NCBI GenBank assembly: GCA_038373865.1
Contig: JAXGGA010003937.1
Coordinates: 31,097 to 95,096, forward strand
Origin: Uloborus plumipes
Taxonomy: Eukaryota > Arthropoda > Arachnida > Araneae > Uloboridae
DNA: 64,000 nucleotides
Direction of reading: 5' to 3'
The first letter of the stretch is position 1; every line of letters starts with the position of its first letter. Position numbers and translations under genes: made by a program. Below the pieces are notes generated by a model that was not told the origin of the DNA, made no database searches, and saw only the letters and a list, made by a program, of their open reading frames with translations. Shown here one piece after another: positions 22,702-33,898 of the stretch.

Positions 22702-22968
22702 CAGCGTTGCCAGACGTAGTATTTTTGATTCTACGGTAATATTTTTTCGGCCCAAACAAGGAGCGTAGTATTTTTCTGGCAACCCTGTTTCCAATATACT
22801 AATGACTTAATTAAAAGATTTGGCGGATTTTTTTTTTTTTTTTCATTTTCATAGATTTCGCATTTCAGCAACATTGATTTTGGCAACGTTTGGAAACAGT
22901 AGTATTTTGTAATATTTTTTTTTAGAGGAGGCGTAGTATTTTTTTGTTCCAATTCTCTGGCAACCCTG
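22702..22968. mobile_element. hAT MITE nested in the Helitron
   Basis: A 267-bp element has ends CAGCGTTGCCAGACGTAGT and TCTGGCAACCCTG. It is flanked by a perfect 8-bp duplication TCTTTTTC (22694-22701 and 22969-22976). An internal GCAACCCTG at 22780-22789 mimics the right end. It has no coding capacity. Confidence 0.87.
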
Positions 22969-23269
22969 TCTTTTTCCCGGTGAAGATGCTTTGGGACCCT
23001 GCTTGGCGCGTTTTCAAAAAGTCAACTACGCAAAATAGCCAGGGTTACCACGCTTGGCGCGCCTATCGCCCATTTAGCGAGAAAACGGTACCTAAAGCAC
23101 AGATTAACCAAATATCGTATCAATTGCGATATTGCATCGTTCTTTTTAAAGTGTTTCATTTCGGAAAATGTATTGTTTTGTTTTTTAAGCTAGGAAAGAA
23201 AACTTTCTTCTTCTTTTAAACTTTGGTAAGATTTCTGTTGGTTTCTGTTATCAACAAAATTGTTCTTAT

Positions 23270-23740
23270 TTTCTCTTTTGGCTTATTTTTGTGCATCTCC
23301 CTTGGGATTGCATTCGAATGTTCCAAGGGGGTGTTTTACCCCATTTATCGGGTAAATTAGTGTTTTCAACGCAAGGTGATATGAATTGGTTAACAAAAGT
23401 GATATGAATTGGCGCGACCACTTGGCGATATATCGCCAAGCTTTTGATCGCCAAGTGTTTGACGCCAATTTGGCGAAAAATTTTTTTTTTTTTGATTTAG
23501 GTTCAATTTGGCGCTGTTGGCGATATTTTGCGAAAAATCCACTGAATGATGTTAAAATCGACGATATTTAGGAGATTAATCATTGTAAAACATTTTTTTG
23601 CATTGTTTCGTAGCAAACTAGGGATACAAATGTTTGAATTGTTATCTTGCTCACTCCGAGCACTATTTTAGCACTTAAGGCATCTACTAAGAAATTTACA
23701 CGTAAAATTAAGTAGTGTGGGGTCCATATCAGATCTTTAT
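23270..23740 (-). mobile_element. Helentron-like fragment, inverted relative of 11086-11530
   Basis: Read on the minus strand, this matches the left about 450 bp of the element at 11086-11887, from TCTGATATGGACCCCACAC through the CGCCAAG repeats to ACATTCGAATGCAATCCCAA. The right-end hairpin is absent. It lies wholly inside the Helitron at 22193-23864, so it was either captured or inserted there and truncated. Confidence 0.72.
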
Positions 23741-23864
23741 ATCATACTTTGAAGGAATTATAGTTGAATAAAACTAAAATAGAGCATTTTTTCTGCTATA
23801 TCAATTATTTTACAAATGAACTTTTAATTTTATACCACGGGCAAAGCCGTGCGGGTACCGCTAG

Positions 23865-24786
23865 TAGAGAAATATTTTTGCACTCAAATCTCGGTCTAAA
23901 TTTCCATTTTGCTCACTTTTGAAATAATTTGTTTTAAAAAATAATTTCAAATGGTGGGTGCCTAGCAAAATTCTGACAGTCAAACAAATTAAGTGCTGAA
24001 CAAAGAAATAAAAAGAAACAACGACAGTAACAAGAACAAATACAATGAAAAAAAATGTCTTTGGACTTAATTGGGTCTCTAGCTTCCCAGTGTGTTCCAT
24101 GGGTATATTTTTTTTAATTAAAAATATTTTAATATGAATAATTTCTTTGAAATTTTATAGATAAATGCATATGAAGGCAAATATTACACTTTTTGAAGAA
24201 TAACCTTAAAACTAATTTGTAGAAATGGCAAACACCGCAAAAGCAATGAAATGAACAACTTAAATTGAAGTAAAATCATCAATATTCCAAAATAGGTCAG
24301 TGTGTCTGTAGTTGTCTCTTGCCCTCCAGAATAGCTTGACCACAAAGAGATGGTGGGAGAGCTGGAAACGGGTTACTTCATTTAGCAATAGGTACGATCA
24401 GTGACAACGCACAAGCAGTGTGTTTACTTCTCAGCATGATCTGGCTGATTCTACCAATGGGCAATTCCATGGTTACAAACGCATCACTTGTTAGCAAAAC
24501 AGCTTAAAAAGACTAGAAATATGTTAAATCCTTGTTTCATGTCACGAACTTTGCGAAACTTTATGAATAACATGGTCTTTACTTCTATATAGTGCAGTTA
24601 CATTTTGAAGATTTCCAAAAAAAAAAAAAAACATTTAAATAACATTATTTTCTCCGTAACGAACGTATCTCCTAAGTTATGTCCGTTACGGAGCCAAATG
24701 ACTGTCATACAAATACTGTTTCTGGAAATCTTAAAAACTGAACCGCCTTTTAAGAAGTTGAGTACATGTTCTTCATTAAATTCATG
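23865..24786. other. Intronic stretch without a recognised gene
   Basis: No exon or complete transposon is visible. The part at 24505-24580 (TTAAATCCTTGTTTCATGTC and AACATGGTCTTTACTT) has a diverged counterpart near 50280-50335, so some of it is old repeat. Confidence 0.4.
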
Positions 24787-24788
24787 TA

Positions 24789-26095
24789 GGGTAAAGTGGG
24801 GTAATTGCGTACTTGGGGCAAATGTGTACTCATTTGAAAAAAGGAGGAAAAACTGAAGCTAGCTGCTATCTAGTGGCACCATTTGGAAGCCTGTAGGTTA
24901 GTGATCACTTCTCAGATGGCTGCACCTATGTCCAGATAATAAGGCTTTATCAATCTGCCTCCATTTCGTCAGGTGTTTTTTTTCGTTGTGAATCACATTT
25001 CGCGGACTTTTGTTTACAGTGCTGCAGGATCACCATTTTCAGCTAAATTTGATTAGTTCTTGGATAAATCACTTGAAGGTAAGTTGTTTTCCTCATTAAT
25101 GGCTGCAGAATAGTTGAATTAATGCTTACCTATACATACTGTTGGGGTATACATTTACCCCGGTTTGTTTTCAGTCACGGGGTAAATGTGTACTTTTTCC
25201 TGGGGCAAATGTGTACTACAGTAAACATTTACCCTAAGCAAAATTTACATAGAATACACATTCACCCACTCCTTATTAGACTTTTACAATCTTATTAGGG
25301 CGTATATTTTTGTTCCCAAATGTTTGATTGACCTCCTCACAATAAATTAATTGAAAAAAATGGAGAAAACACTTTCGTTTACCCTCACTCTGAAGATATT
25401 AGCGAAATCGATGGCAATGCTATTGTCACCAAGCTTCCAGAGCCATCTGAGGGAAAAAGAGGTGTTTTGATATTCCCAGCTAAATTTTCCTCCTACAACA
25501 TGGGTTAGCAGAGTTGCTGAAGGTCTCACTCAAATTTGCTATTCTCATTTTGGCCAGGACTCGCCACTATAATTCCTTTTTTTTTACATTCCAAGATACA
25601 AATTTTGGCATGTTCTTTTCAATTTTGCTATTAAAGACGTTTTTTCCCCTTTAATCCTATGCTTTGTACTTTGTTTTCACCTTTGTAAACTGTACCAATT
25701 AAGAGAGGACAGAAGGTGGGCAACAAAAAAGTGCATAGCTTCCGCTGGAGAATTCGGAAATAAAAAAATCATACACAGAATTTTTTGTCCTTAACTGCTC
25801 TTTTGTACTTATTTGGCCCAACAGCAAAACAACTGAATTGTATAGGATTTTCATGCGGCGTACACATTTGCCCCAACTTGTGGGGAAAATGTGTACTTCA
25901 GAGATGGTTTTAAAAACATAGCAATACAACCATGAAAAAAATAGTTTTTTAAAAATTCTTTGGGTGATTTGTAATCTAGAGAAACGCCGCTAAAAGATGA
26001 TATAAAAAAATAAAATTCTGAATACCCCCCTCCCCACCAGAAACTTAAGAAGTTGAATTTCGTCAAAACAGGTACACAATTACCCCACTTCACCC
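24789..26095. mobile_element. TA-flanked TIR element, GGGTAAAGTGGGG termini
   Basis: A 1307-bp element has ends GGGTAAAGTGGGGTAATTGC and ACAATTACCCCACTTCACCC and TA at 24787-24788 and 26096-26097. Inside, GGGGCAAATGTGTAC-type motifs recur in both orientations (24816, about 25141-25215, about 25855-25890), giving subterminal repeats. I found no transposase frame. Its termini resemble those of the elements at 55746 and 57089. Confidence 0.82.
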
Positions 26096-26385
26096 TAATG
26101 AAATTAAGATACAACAGATTTGGAGTGTCCTTGTAGGCAGTTTTGTGCAGCAATCGATACTTTTTATCAAAATGGAATTTCCCTATTATTAAAAGGAGAA
26201 TTGAAAATACAAAATGGAAATGTCCCGTTTTCGCTTCCAGATCTACCGCTCTCTCTCTCCATAATCAAGCTATAACTCATATAATGTTGACGAAAAGCAG
26301 CAGAGTTTGAGTTTTCAGGTGGTCAGCCACATCACAGAGTTAACTTTGCCCAATTGAAGTAGCGCTATCTATGTTGTTGTTGTTT

Positions 26386-26594
26386 TGTGCCAGCTATATT
26401 ACACTGCAAGGCTTCTTGACACTGAGGTCGTGACGTCACCGTGATGTCAGCCTATGAAAAACGCGCTAGATGAAACGTCACAGCCTACTTGGCGAATTAG
26501 AGGAGCTCGCTAACTGCGTGTGAGCTCTTATTGGCTCCGCGCGTCGTGACGTTAGTGTCAACTTAAGTTGCTGTATAGTATAGGCTGGCAATTT
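26386..26594. mobile_element. Degenerate palindromic MITE related to 37626 and 45209
   Basis: The core (GTCAGCCTATGAAAAACGCG, CACAGCCTACTTGGCGAAT, GAGCTCTTATTGGCTCC) is shared with the two MITEs at 37626-37926 and 45209-45523. The outer ends differ: GCCAGCTATATTACACTGC on the left and an approximate complement on the right. It is a diverged relative, or a relative with swapped ends. Confidence 0.6.
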
Positions 26595-26599
26595 GGGGT

Positions 26600-26785
26600 G
26601 CTCTGCTTCACTTTTCCAATTGCACCGCCATTTGGCAACAATTCCCAGCACAACAACACATTCACACAAGGAAAGGACAAGGACAGGAGAGAGGAAGTAC
26701 ATCCATGCCCGATCCGGGATTCGAACCCGGAACTTGCCCATCCGTGTCTGACTTCTCGGACCACTATCCATTTTACGTTCAATTA
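26600..26785 (-). repeat. tRNA-derived SINE-like sequence
   Basis: On the minus strand, TAGTGGTCCGAGAAGTCAG resembles a pol III A box. GGGTTCGAATCCCGG is a near-perfect B box within a stable TpsiC-like hairpin (about 26712-26728). A full cloverleaf is not formed because the acceptor strands do not pair. The body continues leftwards through TCCTTGTGTGAATGTGTTG. A tRNA-headed SINE is the best reading. Confidence 0.6.
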
Positions 26786-28866
26786 CTCCCGTCGCACAGT
26801 GTTTCGATTAATGTTAGCTAGCTGGACAAAATTATTTTTCGTCATTTTTACATATTTCTGGATAAGAGCTCAATTTTTTCCCGTGTTCAACCTACATTAG
26901 TAGAACCTTAAAATGATGTGAAAGGTTGCGGCACAGCACATTCAACTTCGAATTTTATGTCTTTGTCAAGCCAGTTTGCATTAGTTGCCAAAAAACGCTG
27001 CTTTGATTTTCCAGCAGAGACCCATTTAGCAGAAATTTTGGAGGAATAGTTAGCTAATTTTTTCCTGATTTTTCTTTCAGAGTCCTATGCAAGGTTTTCA
27101 AAATTAAATTTAGAAGAAAAGATTTCGAAGAGAACATAGCTTTTTTCTCCTTTTGGGGGCTTCAACCATTCTTCAAAGAAATCCCACCCCGAAAGAAAGT
27201 ACTCGAGAAAAAATATGTTGTACTCGAGTGTGCTGCCTGTAATACGGCTTATTAATAATGGGAAAGGTGCAGCTATTATATATAGAAAATTTAGCCCGGG
27301 GGCAAACGGGGGCGAGTGTTTCCCGTCACGTGAAAGTTTCGAAACAAGCAAAACTATTTTGTTCATCTTAAAATGTTTTTCTTAATGTTACTTAATTATC
27401 AGATAGAATAATTTCAGTAGGCAAAATTTGCACTTACCAGTATAAATAACACCCATCTTGAACAATTAAATCATATAAATTTCGGAAAGCTTAAATTTTA
27501 TGTACTTAAAATGATGTCTCGAACTCAATTGCTTTATTCTAAAACAAAGAGATACGTAGCTTCAGCCCTTAATACTCACCTGGCGGAAGTGAGTTAGACA
27601 TAAACAAATAATGAAGCATCATGTTTTGGTGTATTGTTGACATTATCTCAATGACGAATTTTAGAATTCCGAACTTGACTTTTGTCCGCCTAGCTTACAC
27701 TAATCGAAACACTGTGCGTCGTCCTATCTTAAATATTTACTCCGAAAACAATTCAACAGTTCAACAGAGGAAAAAATCAATCACTCTCTTTCTCCTAGTA
27801 CTGTTTTAAGACTCTTTAAAAGAACTTTTTCGAAATCTTCCTTTGCTAATTTCCTTTTGATTAATCGCAAAATTTAAGAAATACACGATAAAATAAAAGG
27901 AATATTTGTGCCCTTATTTAAATGGAAAGAAGAACCTCTCAGTTTGTTTATCTTAGAGGTTTTCTCTTCTATTCAAGACCAAGGATGTGTTGTGACAAAG
28001 AGAATGACACAACTTCCGGGAAAGATAATGATGCTTTAATGTGGCGTATTTTGACGCTTTAATGGAGGAAAAGAAATCGTGATTTTTGATCGATTTTGCA
28101 TTTATTTTGCAGGCTTTTCTAGAAACAATTAGCGTCAAGTGGGTGGAAAATTTATGAAACTTATCAAAATCAATTATCTGAACTTATTGAAAGGCATTTT
28201 AATTGTCACTTTATATTTTCTTCTAGAAGTTTAAATACTGTAATTTAGTGCTATCTAGTACAATACGGTAAGGGTAGATTTTATTTTTAAAAGCTGCAAA
28301 TACTCGAATTTCGTTCAAAAAGACGCTTATTCCCACTAAAATAGTGCAAATCATGATAGATACTTTTAAAATGTCTTTTTAAATTTATTTAATAACCACC
28401 AATTAATCATATAGTTTTACTGATTCTCAAGTTAATTGTGAACAATCAAGTTTCACTAAGTAATCAAATTTAATTTATGAAGGGTTTAAAATATTTTTTA
28501 AGAACAATAAGGACACTAATAAAGGTGCCCCAACTCGCCGCGGAATCGAAAAACTATCTCATAAAGTGGCTTAAGAGGGTAGAACATGATGACTTAACTT
28601 CAAACACAAGATTTCTTAAGTTTACAATGCATTGAGGACATAAAGCTAGCAATCCCTTGTAAAACTTATGATTCATCCTGGCGTTTATATTGAGCATTCG
28701 TTTTATGTCTGTCCAAGAAAAACAAAATCTAATTTTCAGATATTTTTCGCTTGACATTAATGTGATTGTGTGTTAATCCCTCAACATATCGTGCTTGTCG
28801 AAAGCGTGAGCCAACGAAATAACCCAAAGAATCCAAAAGTACAAGATAACTGAAGTTAACCATATA
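26786..28866. other. Intronic stretch without a recognised gene
   Basis: No exon, RNA gene or complete element was supported. Open frames of 60-97 codons occur on both strands without motifs. Sequence near 28867 starts the outer arm of the large palindrome. Confidence 0.45.
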
Positions 28867-29100
28867 ATATCGCACCCTTGCTACAAAAGTGCCACAACTC
28901 AGAAATTGTAATTTTTGAGTTATGAGCGTCATCAGACGTAGTTTACACGTCTCTACCAATCTTCAAAAGAGCCAGAAGTTGCATTGAAAAATCAGCCGCC
29001 ATAGGGCAGTTATGGCGTTTTGTTGTTATCAAGATGCATCCCCAGTAGCACCAGAACGTTCAAATTTGGTGCAAAAATGGTGTTATTGGTCAAATAACGG

Positions 29101-29425
29101 TGCTAAGTGTCCCTTGAACGTTATATTCGACGTGCAAAAACAGTAATATTATCACGGTGTCATTTCAGTGCTTAAAGAACGTGATATTTGACGTGTAAAA
29201 ACAGTAATATTATCACGGTGACATTTCAGTGCTTAAGGAACGTGATATTTGACGTGCAAAAACAGTAATATTATCACGGTGTCATTTCAGTGCTTAAGGA
29301 ACGTGATATTTGACGTGCAAAAACAGTAATATTATCACGGTGTCATTTCAGTGCTTAAGGAACGTGATATTTGACGTGCAAAAACAGTAATATTATCACG
29401 GTGTCATTTCAGTGCTTAAGGAGGT
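29101..29425 (+). repeat. Tandem array, about 5 units of 61 bp
   Basis: The unit runs from GTGCTTAAGGAACGTGATAT to ATTATCACGGTGTCATTTCA. Units are nearly identical apart from the first. The inverted arm has about seven such units (31030-31485), which accounts for most of the 133-bp length difference between the arms. Confidence 0.9.
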
Positions 29426-29684
29426 GCTTAATTTCTCAGAATTGAGGTCGTGAATTGCTGCTTTTGAGAAAGGGGGGAGGAATCATATCTGCAGAAACTT
29501 AAAGTTTTATCCTGAACAACTCTTTCTTCCAAGATCCTAATCAGATTTTCATGCATTTCAGTAAAAAAACATTATATTCATACTAATAAAATGATATGAT
29601 TTACGCCCTTAGTCTTTCATAGATGGCGCCTCCTGCAAAAAAAATTTCCTTTTAAAGTATTATTTTTATCCTTCGATAAGTTCA

Positions 29685-29755
29685 AGTAGCGTCTAGTGGT
29701 TAGCGTGTCCTGCTGGAGTCGCAAGGAACCCGCGTTCGAATCCGGCGGAATGAAT
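29685..29755 (+). repeat. tRNA-like segment (pol III A/B boxes), left arm
   Basis: TAGCGTCTAGTGGTTAGCG fits a tRNA D-arm/A box and GCGTTCGAATCC fits the B box, about 30 bp apart. A normal T-stem and acceptor stem do not form, so this is not called a tRNA gene. It is followed by AT-rich sequence, as in SINE heads. The mirrored copy is at 30710-30785 on the minus strand. Confidence 0.6.
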
Positions 29756-30709
29756 ATATTAAATTCAAAGTAAATAAACAATCAATAAATTAATTAAGTA
29801 ATTAAATAATTAAAACCAAGATGGCGACGATCATGCATCAAAAATGGCGGATCAAAAATGACGTCACGGTTAAAATACGTCACGGCCCCGGATAGTGGGG
29901 TATACGCAGTATACTTTTTCAGCTGGGGAGCACTGAAAACAAACGTATTTCCAGAACCTAAATATAACCTATCATTCCACGTTCAAAACTGGGACAAAAA
30001 AAGGTGGTCAACACCAGATTTCGACGTGTCATATTACCATCGATCGATGAGACACATAGACGTTGGCAACACGTGCTGCGAGAACGTGTTTTGAACGTGC
30101 CGGCTGGTGCGCTCTGTACGTGTTGCAGAACGTGTTTTGAACGCCTTTGTGCTGCTTGGGATAGGACCCCTTCCCCTGAAATGCCACATCTTGAGTTGTC
30201 GTCCAGCCGTCGTAGAGACTAGAACATTGACTGACGATCATAGTTTGAGATACATCGGTCTTCATATTGACAAATTCAAAAATACTAAAATCCCAAGCAG
30301 CACAAAAGCGTTCAAAACACGTTCTGCAACACGTACAGAGCTCACCAGCCGGCACGTTCAAAACACGTTCTCGCAGCACGTGTTGTCAACGTCTATGTGT
30401 CTCATCGATCGATAGTAATATGACACGTCGAAATCTGGTGTTGACCACCTTTTTTTGTCCCAGTTTTGAACGTGGAATGATAGGTTATATTTAGGTTCTG
30501 GAAATACGTTTATTTTTGGTGCTCCCCAGCTAAAAAAGTATACTACGTATACCCCACTATCCGGGGCCGTGACGTGTGTTTTTTAACCGTGACGTCATTT
30601 TTGATCCACCATTTTTGATCCATGATCGTCGCCATCTTAATTTTAATTATTTAATTACTGAATTAATTTATTTAATTATTGATTGTTTAATTACTTTGAA
30701 TTTAATATC

Positions 30710-30785
30710 ATTCATTCCGCGGAATTCGAACGCGGGTCCCTTGCGACTCCAGTCGGACACGCTAACCACTAGACGCTGCTTGATC
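30710..30785 (-). repeat. tRNA-like segment, right arm
   Basis: This is the complement of the 29685-29755 segment, with A box GCGTCTAGTGGTTAGCGTG and B box GCGTTCGAATTCC. The B box has one change from the tRNA consensus. Confidence 0.55.
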
Positions 30786-31029
30786 TCATCGAGGGAGAAA
30801 AATAATACTTTAAAAGAAAATTTTTTTGCAGGAGGCGCCATCTATGAAAGACTAAGGGCGTAAATCATATAATTTTATTAGTATGAATATAATGTTTTTT
30901 TTACTGAAATGCATGCAAATCTGATTAGGATCTTGGGAGAAAGAGTTGTTTAGGATAAAACTTAGTTTCTGCAGATATGATTCCCCCCCCCTTTCTAAAA
31001 AGCAGCAATTCACGACCTCAATTCTGAGA

Positions 31030-31485
31030 AATTAAGCACCTCCTTAAGCACTGAAATGACACCGTGATAATATTACTGTTTTTGCACGTCAAATATCACG
31101 TTCCTTAAGCACTGAAATGACACCGTGATAATATTACTGTTTTTGCACGTCAAATATCACGTTCCTTAAGCACTGAAATGACACCGTGATACTATTACTG
31201 TTGTTGCACGTCAAATATCACGTTCCTTAAGCACTGAAATGACACCGTGATAATATTACTGTTCTTACACGTCAAATATCACGTTCCTTAAGCACTGAAA
31301 TGACACCGTGATAATATTACTGTTTTTGCACGTCAAATATCACGTTCCTTAAGCACTGAAATGACACCGTGATAATATTACTGTTTTTACACGTCAAATA
31401 TCACGTTCTTTAAGCACTGAAATGACACCGTGATAATATTACTGTTTTTGCACGTCGAATATAACGTTCAAGGGACACTTAGCAC
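31030..31485 (-). repeat. Tandem array, about 7 units of 61 bp
   Basis: These are inverted units of the 29101-29425 array (TGAAATGACACCGTGATAAT and continuing), with few substitutions. The extra units relative to the left arm indicate unequal exchange or slippage after the inverted duplication. Confidence 0.9.
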
Positions 31486-31627
31486 CGTTATTTGACCAAT
31501 AACACCATTTTTGCACCAAATTTGAACGTTCTGGTGCTGCTGGGGATGTGCCTAATCAGCCCGGGAAGTTTTTTTGCAATTCCTGGAAAACAGTTTTTTG
31601 AGTTGTGGCACTTTTGCAGCAAGGATG

Positions 31628-31740
31628 CGATATATATATATATATATAGGTAAAATGTGAAAATAAGATGTTGAACAACCTCTCAGTTTGTTTCATATAT
31701 AGTTTGTTTCAGTTTGTTTCACTTCATATATAAACACCTA

Positions 31741-31804
<64 letters not shown>

Positions 31805-31875
31805 TAAAATGTGAAAATAAGATGTTGAACAACCTCTCAGTTTGTTTCAGTTTGTTTCACTTCATATATAAACAC

Positions 31876-31935
<60 letters not shown>

Positions 31936-32022
31936 TAAAATGTGAAAATAAGATGTTGAACAACCTCTCAGTTTGTTTCATATATAGTTTGTTTCAGTTT
32001 GTTTCACTTCATATATAAACAC

Positions 32023-32058
<36 letters not shown>
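31628..32058 (+). repeat. (TA)n blocks alternating with a 95-bp unit
   Basis: Three copies of a unit beginning AGGTAAAATGTGAAAATAAG and ending ATATATAAACACCTAATATA (at about 31649, 31801 and 31933) are separated by long TA runs. The second copy lacks about 20 bp (one CATATATAGTTTGTTT). It ends beside a small hairpin, ATAGGTATCG paired with CGATACCTAT (about 32055-32088). Confidence 0.85.
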
Positions 32059-32060
<2 letters not shown>

Positions 32061-32469
32061 TATCGTCATTGTAAATGCCGATACCTATATGTTACTAATC
32101 GCCACCATTAAGGCGCGGAAGTCAATCGTGCTGGCACATCATTTATTTTCTCTCGTAATGCGAGTATACGGTTTGATTGGATTCAACTGTATGCAAATGT
32201 CTGTAGCTTGAAAATTATTTAAGCATTAGTCGACTGTATATTAGGTGTAAGTTCTGAGTTAATTTTTGTAAGTTACATATCCATGTTATGTTATATTGTA
32301 AAAACGTTCGTTTTGAATTTATTCTTGAGTATAGAATAAATGAATGTATTCTAAAGATGAAGTTATTTTTAGTCTTACTACACTAGTAAAGGATTGAATG
32401 CTAAATATTTTCAAAAATCAGATCATATCAAGGCGTGTATGTTAATCGCGCCAGATAATTTTGATATTA

Positions 32470-33898
32470 CACTGGCGGAAAAAAAAATCCCATCACCAAG
32501 AAAGACTTGTGTTATATAAACGAAATTTGGTAGGCGTGTTTATACGACTGAAAGATGACATCGATTGAAATTTCGCGTTCCGCGCATAAGTGTGGCGCAG
32601 CTGGCGTCACTCAGAACATGCAAATAAGGCTTGTTTTAAAAGCGTGTTGTGAAGCTCGTGTGTATTATTTTTCCGTGAAATTTGACGGATTGCGTTCATG
32701 TTAGCTAGGAATGCCTTTAAGAAGACGAAGAAAGCCATTATCAACAGCTCACCGAGTTTAAACGAGGTCGTACAATTTGGCTACGAGAAGGTGGATTTTC
32801 ATTTCGCAATATTGCAGAAAGACTTGGGTGGGAATGTTTCCACCATGCATGATTATTGGAAGCTATGGGCAAGGGATGGTACTAACTCAAGAAGATTGAG
32901 TTCCGAGCTGCCACGTGGCACACTAAGAAGGAAGATCGCCGAATCTTGCGTACGGCTGTGGCGCATCGTACTGCATCTGCGGTTGAAATTCGAGCTGCAG
33001 TTGGTACCGTCGTGACCCAAGGAACGGTAAGAAACTGTTTACTTCAAGGACAGCTCCGAGCCAGGCAGCCTGCAGCCGGTATTCCATTGACTGCAAACCA
33101 TTGCCTTTTCCGACGGCAGTGGTGCCACGACAGAGTTCACTGGAGGTCGGAGTGGAGAACTGTTGTAATTTTTAATAAAAACAGATTCAACCTTAGTGCC
33201 AGTGGTGGCTGTATATTGGTTAAAAGGAGGCCAGGGGACAGCCTGCATCCAAGCGGTCTACGGCCTAGACACACGAGACAAAAACCTGGAGTTATGGCCT
33301 CTGGAGCAATTTCCTACGACAGTAGGGGCATTCTTGAGGTTATTCCAAACTCACAGACTGAAAATTTGTCGTCAGTCTGGTAATTTAACCAGTAGTACAG
33401 CCCTTCATGAGTAGCATTCAAGGGGGCGTTTTCCAACAGTATAACGCTCGCCTCACATCGCTGCTGTAACGCAATGTACTCTACAGAGTGCTGACATGTT
33501 ACCATGACTAGCAAAATCACCAGGTATGTCTCCAATTGATAACGTATGGGATATCATGGTACGGTACCTCGAGCATCATCCACAATCAGCAATGACGGTC
33601 CTAGTATTGACACAACAAGTGCAACAAGCATGGGACTCCATACTACAAAGTGACATTCGGCACCTGTATGACATAATGCATGCACGCTTGCAGGCTTACC
33701 TTCAAAATTCTGGAGGTTACACCCTCTACTAAATTAACATAATTTCACATTTGAACAGCATTTTCTTGAGCTTAAATTAGCCAGTAATCTTGTACATTTA
33801 ATCAATTAAACATGTTAACTAGACAATTGCATTACCCAAATTTCATTATTCTACGGTAATTTTTTCTTGGTGTTGGGATTTTTTTTTTTCCGCCAGCG
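32470..33898 (+). mobile_element. Tc1-like transposon, complete but decayed
   Basis: A 1429-bp element has inverted ends CACTGGCGGAAAAAAAAATC and GGATTTTTTTTTTTCCGCCAGCG and TA at 32468-32469 and 33899-33900. The inverted match continues inward through CACCAAGAAA. Its length is about that of a typical single-gene Tc1/mariner. The internal transposase gene is frameshifted (see 32710-33732). Confidence 0.9.
32710..33732 (+). pseudogene. Tc1-like transposase, frameshifted remnant
   Basis: Pieces in different frames give the parts of a Tc1-family transposase in order: a basic start (MPLRRRRKPL), a helix-turn-helix region (GRTIWLREGGFSFRNIAERL), a second DNA-binding region (EIRAAVGTVVTQGTVRN) and a C-terminal segment with SPIDNVWDIM. 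These enzymes cut and paste DNA at TA sites with a DDD/E triad. The first acidic site, normally in a DESRF-like motif, reads NKNRF here, and the middle of the catalytic domain is broken by indels. It is inactive by sequence. Confidence 0.85.

Larger units (their letters stand above)
22193..23864 (+). mobile_element. Non-autonomous Helitron, 1672 bp
   Basis: The 5' end TCTCTACTAATAATAAAGC follows an A. The 3' end has the hairpin CACGGGCAAAGCCGTG (23836-23851) followed by GGGTACCGCTAG and then T. A 5' TC, a 3' CTAG with a hairpin about 10 bp before it, and insertion between A and T are Helitron rules. No Rep or helicase domain is encoded. It contains a hAT MITE (22702-22968) and an inverted Helentron-like fragment (23270-23740). 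Confidence 0.82.
29041..30160 (+). mobile_element. TIR element, forward copy (left palindrome arm)
   Basis: The ends are CCCAGTAGCACCAGAACGTTC and GAACGCCTTTGTGCTGCTTGGG, the same CCCARxAGCA terminus as the MITEs at 10109, 18056 and 62856. In order it holds a 61-bp tandem array (29101-29420), a tRNA-like segment (29685-29755), an AT-rich stretch, and CACGTTC/GAACGTG-rich sequence near the right end. There is no transposase-like frame. Confidence 0.78.
30292..31544 (-). mobile_element. TIR element, inverted copy (right palindrome arm)
   Basis: The ends CCCAAGCAGCACAAAAGCG and TGGTGCTGCTGGG are those of the 29041-30160 element in reverse. It is about 133 bp longer, mostly from two extra 61-bp units (array at 31030-31485). 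The tRNA-like segment at 30710-30785 is on the minus strand with several substitutions. No coding sequence is seen. Confidence 0.78.
28867..31634. repeat. 2.8-kb imperfect palindrome
   Basis: The outermost matching arms are 28867-28901 and 31599-31634 (ATATCGCACCCTTGCT and complement; TGCCACAACTCA and complement). Then come about 140 bp of unmatched left and about 55 bp of unmatched right sequence. Long arms follow: 29041-30160 and 30292-31544. The centre is a 131-bp unpaired spacer, 30161-30291. Each long arm is a complete copy of the same terminal-inverted-repeat element, in opposite orientation. The frames seen in both arms mirror each other and are not genes. Confidence 0.85.

Noticed and set aside
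26700..26775. A functional tRNA gene on the minus strand
   Set aside because: The TpsiC arm is good, but the acceptor strands do not pair, so a SINE head is the better explanation.
29101..29425. Regular 61-bp repeats resembling a CRISPR array
   Set aside because: The whole unit is repeated with no unique spacers, the genome is eukaryotic, and the array lies inside a transposon arm.
29685..29755. A functional tRNA gene
   Set aside because: A and B boxes are present, but the T-stem, anticodon stem and acceptor stem do not form properly.
30029..30415. Open frames of about 100 codons on both strands near the palindrome centre
   Set aside because: They mirror each other because of the inverted arms and show no protein motif.
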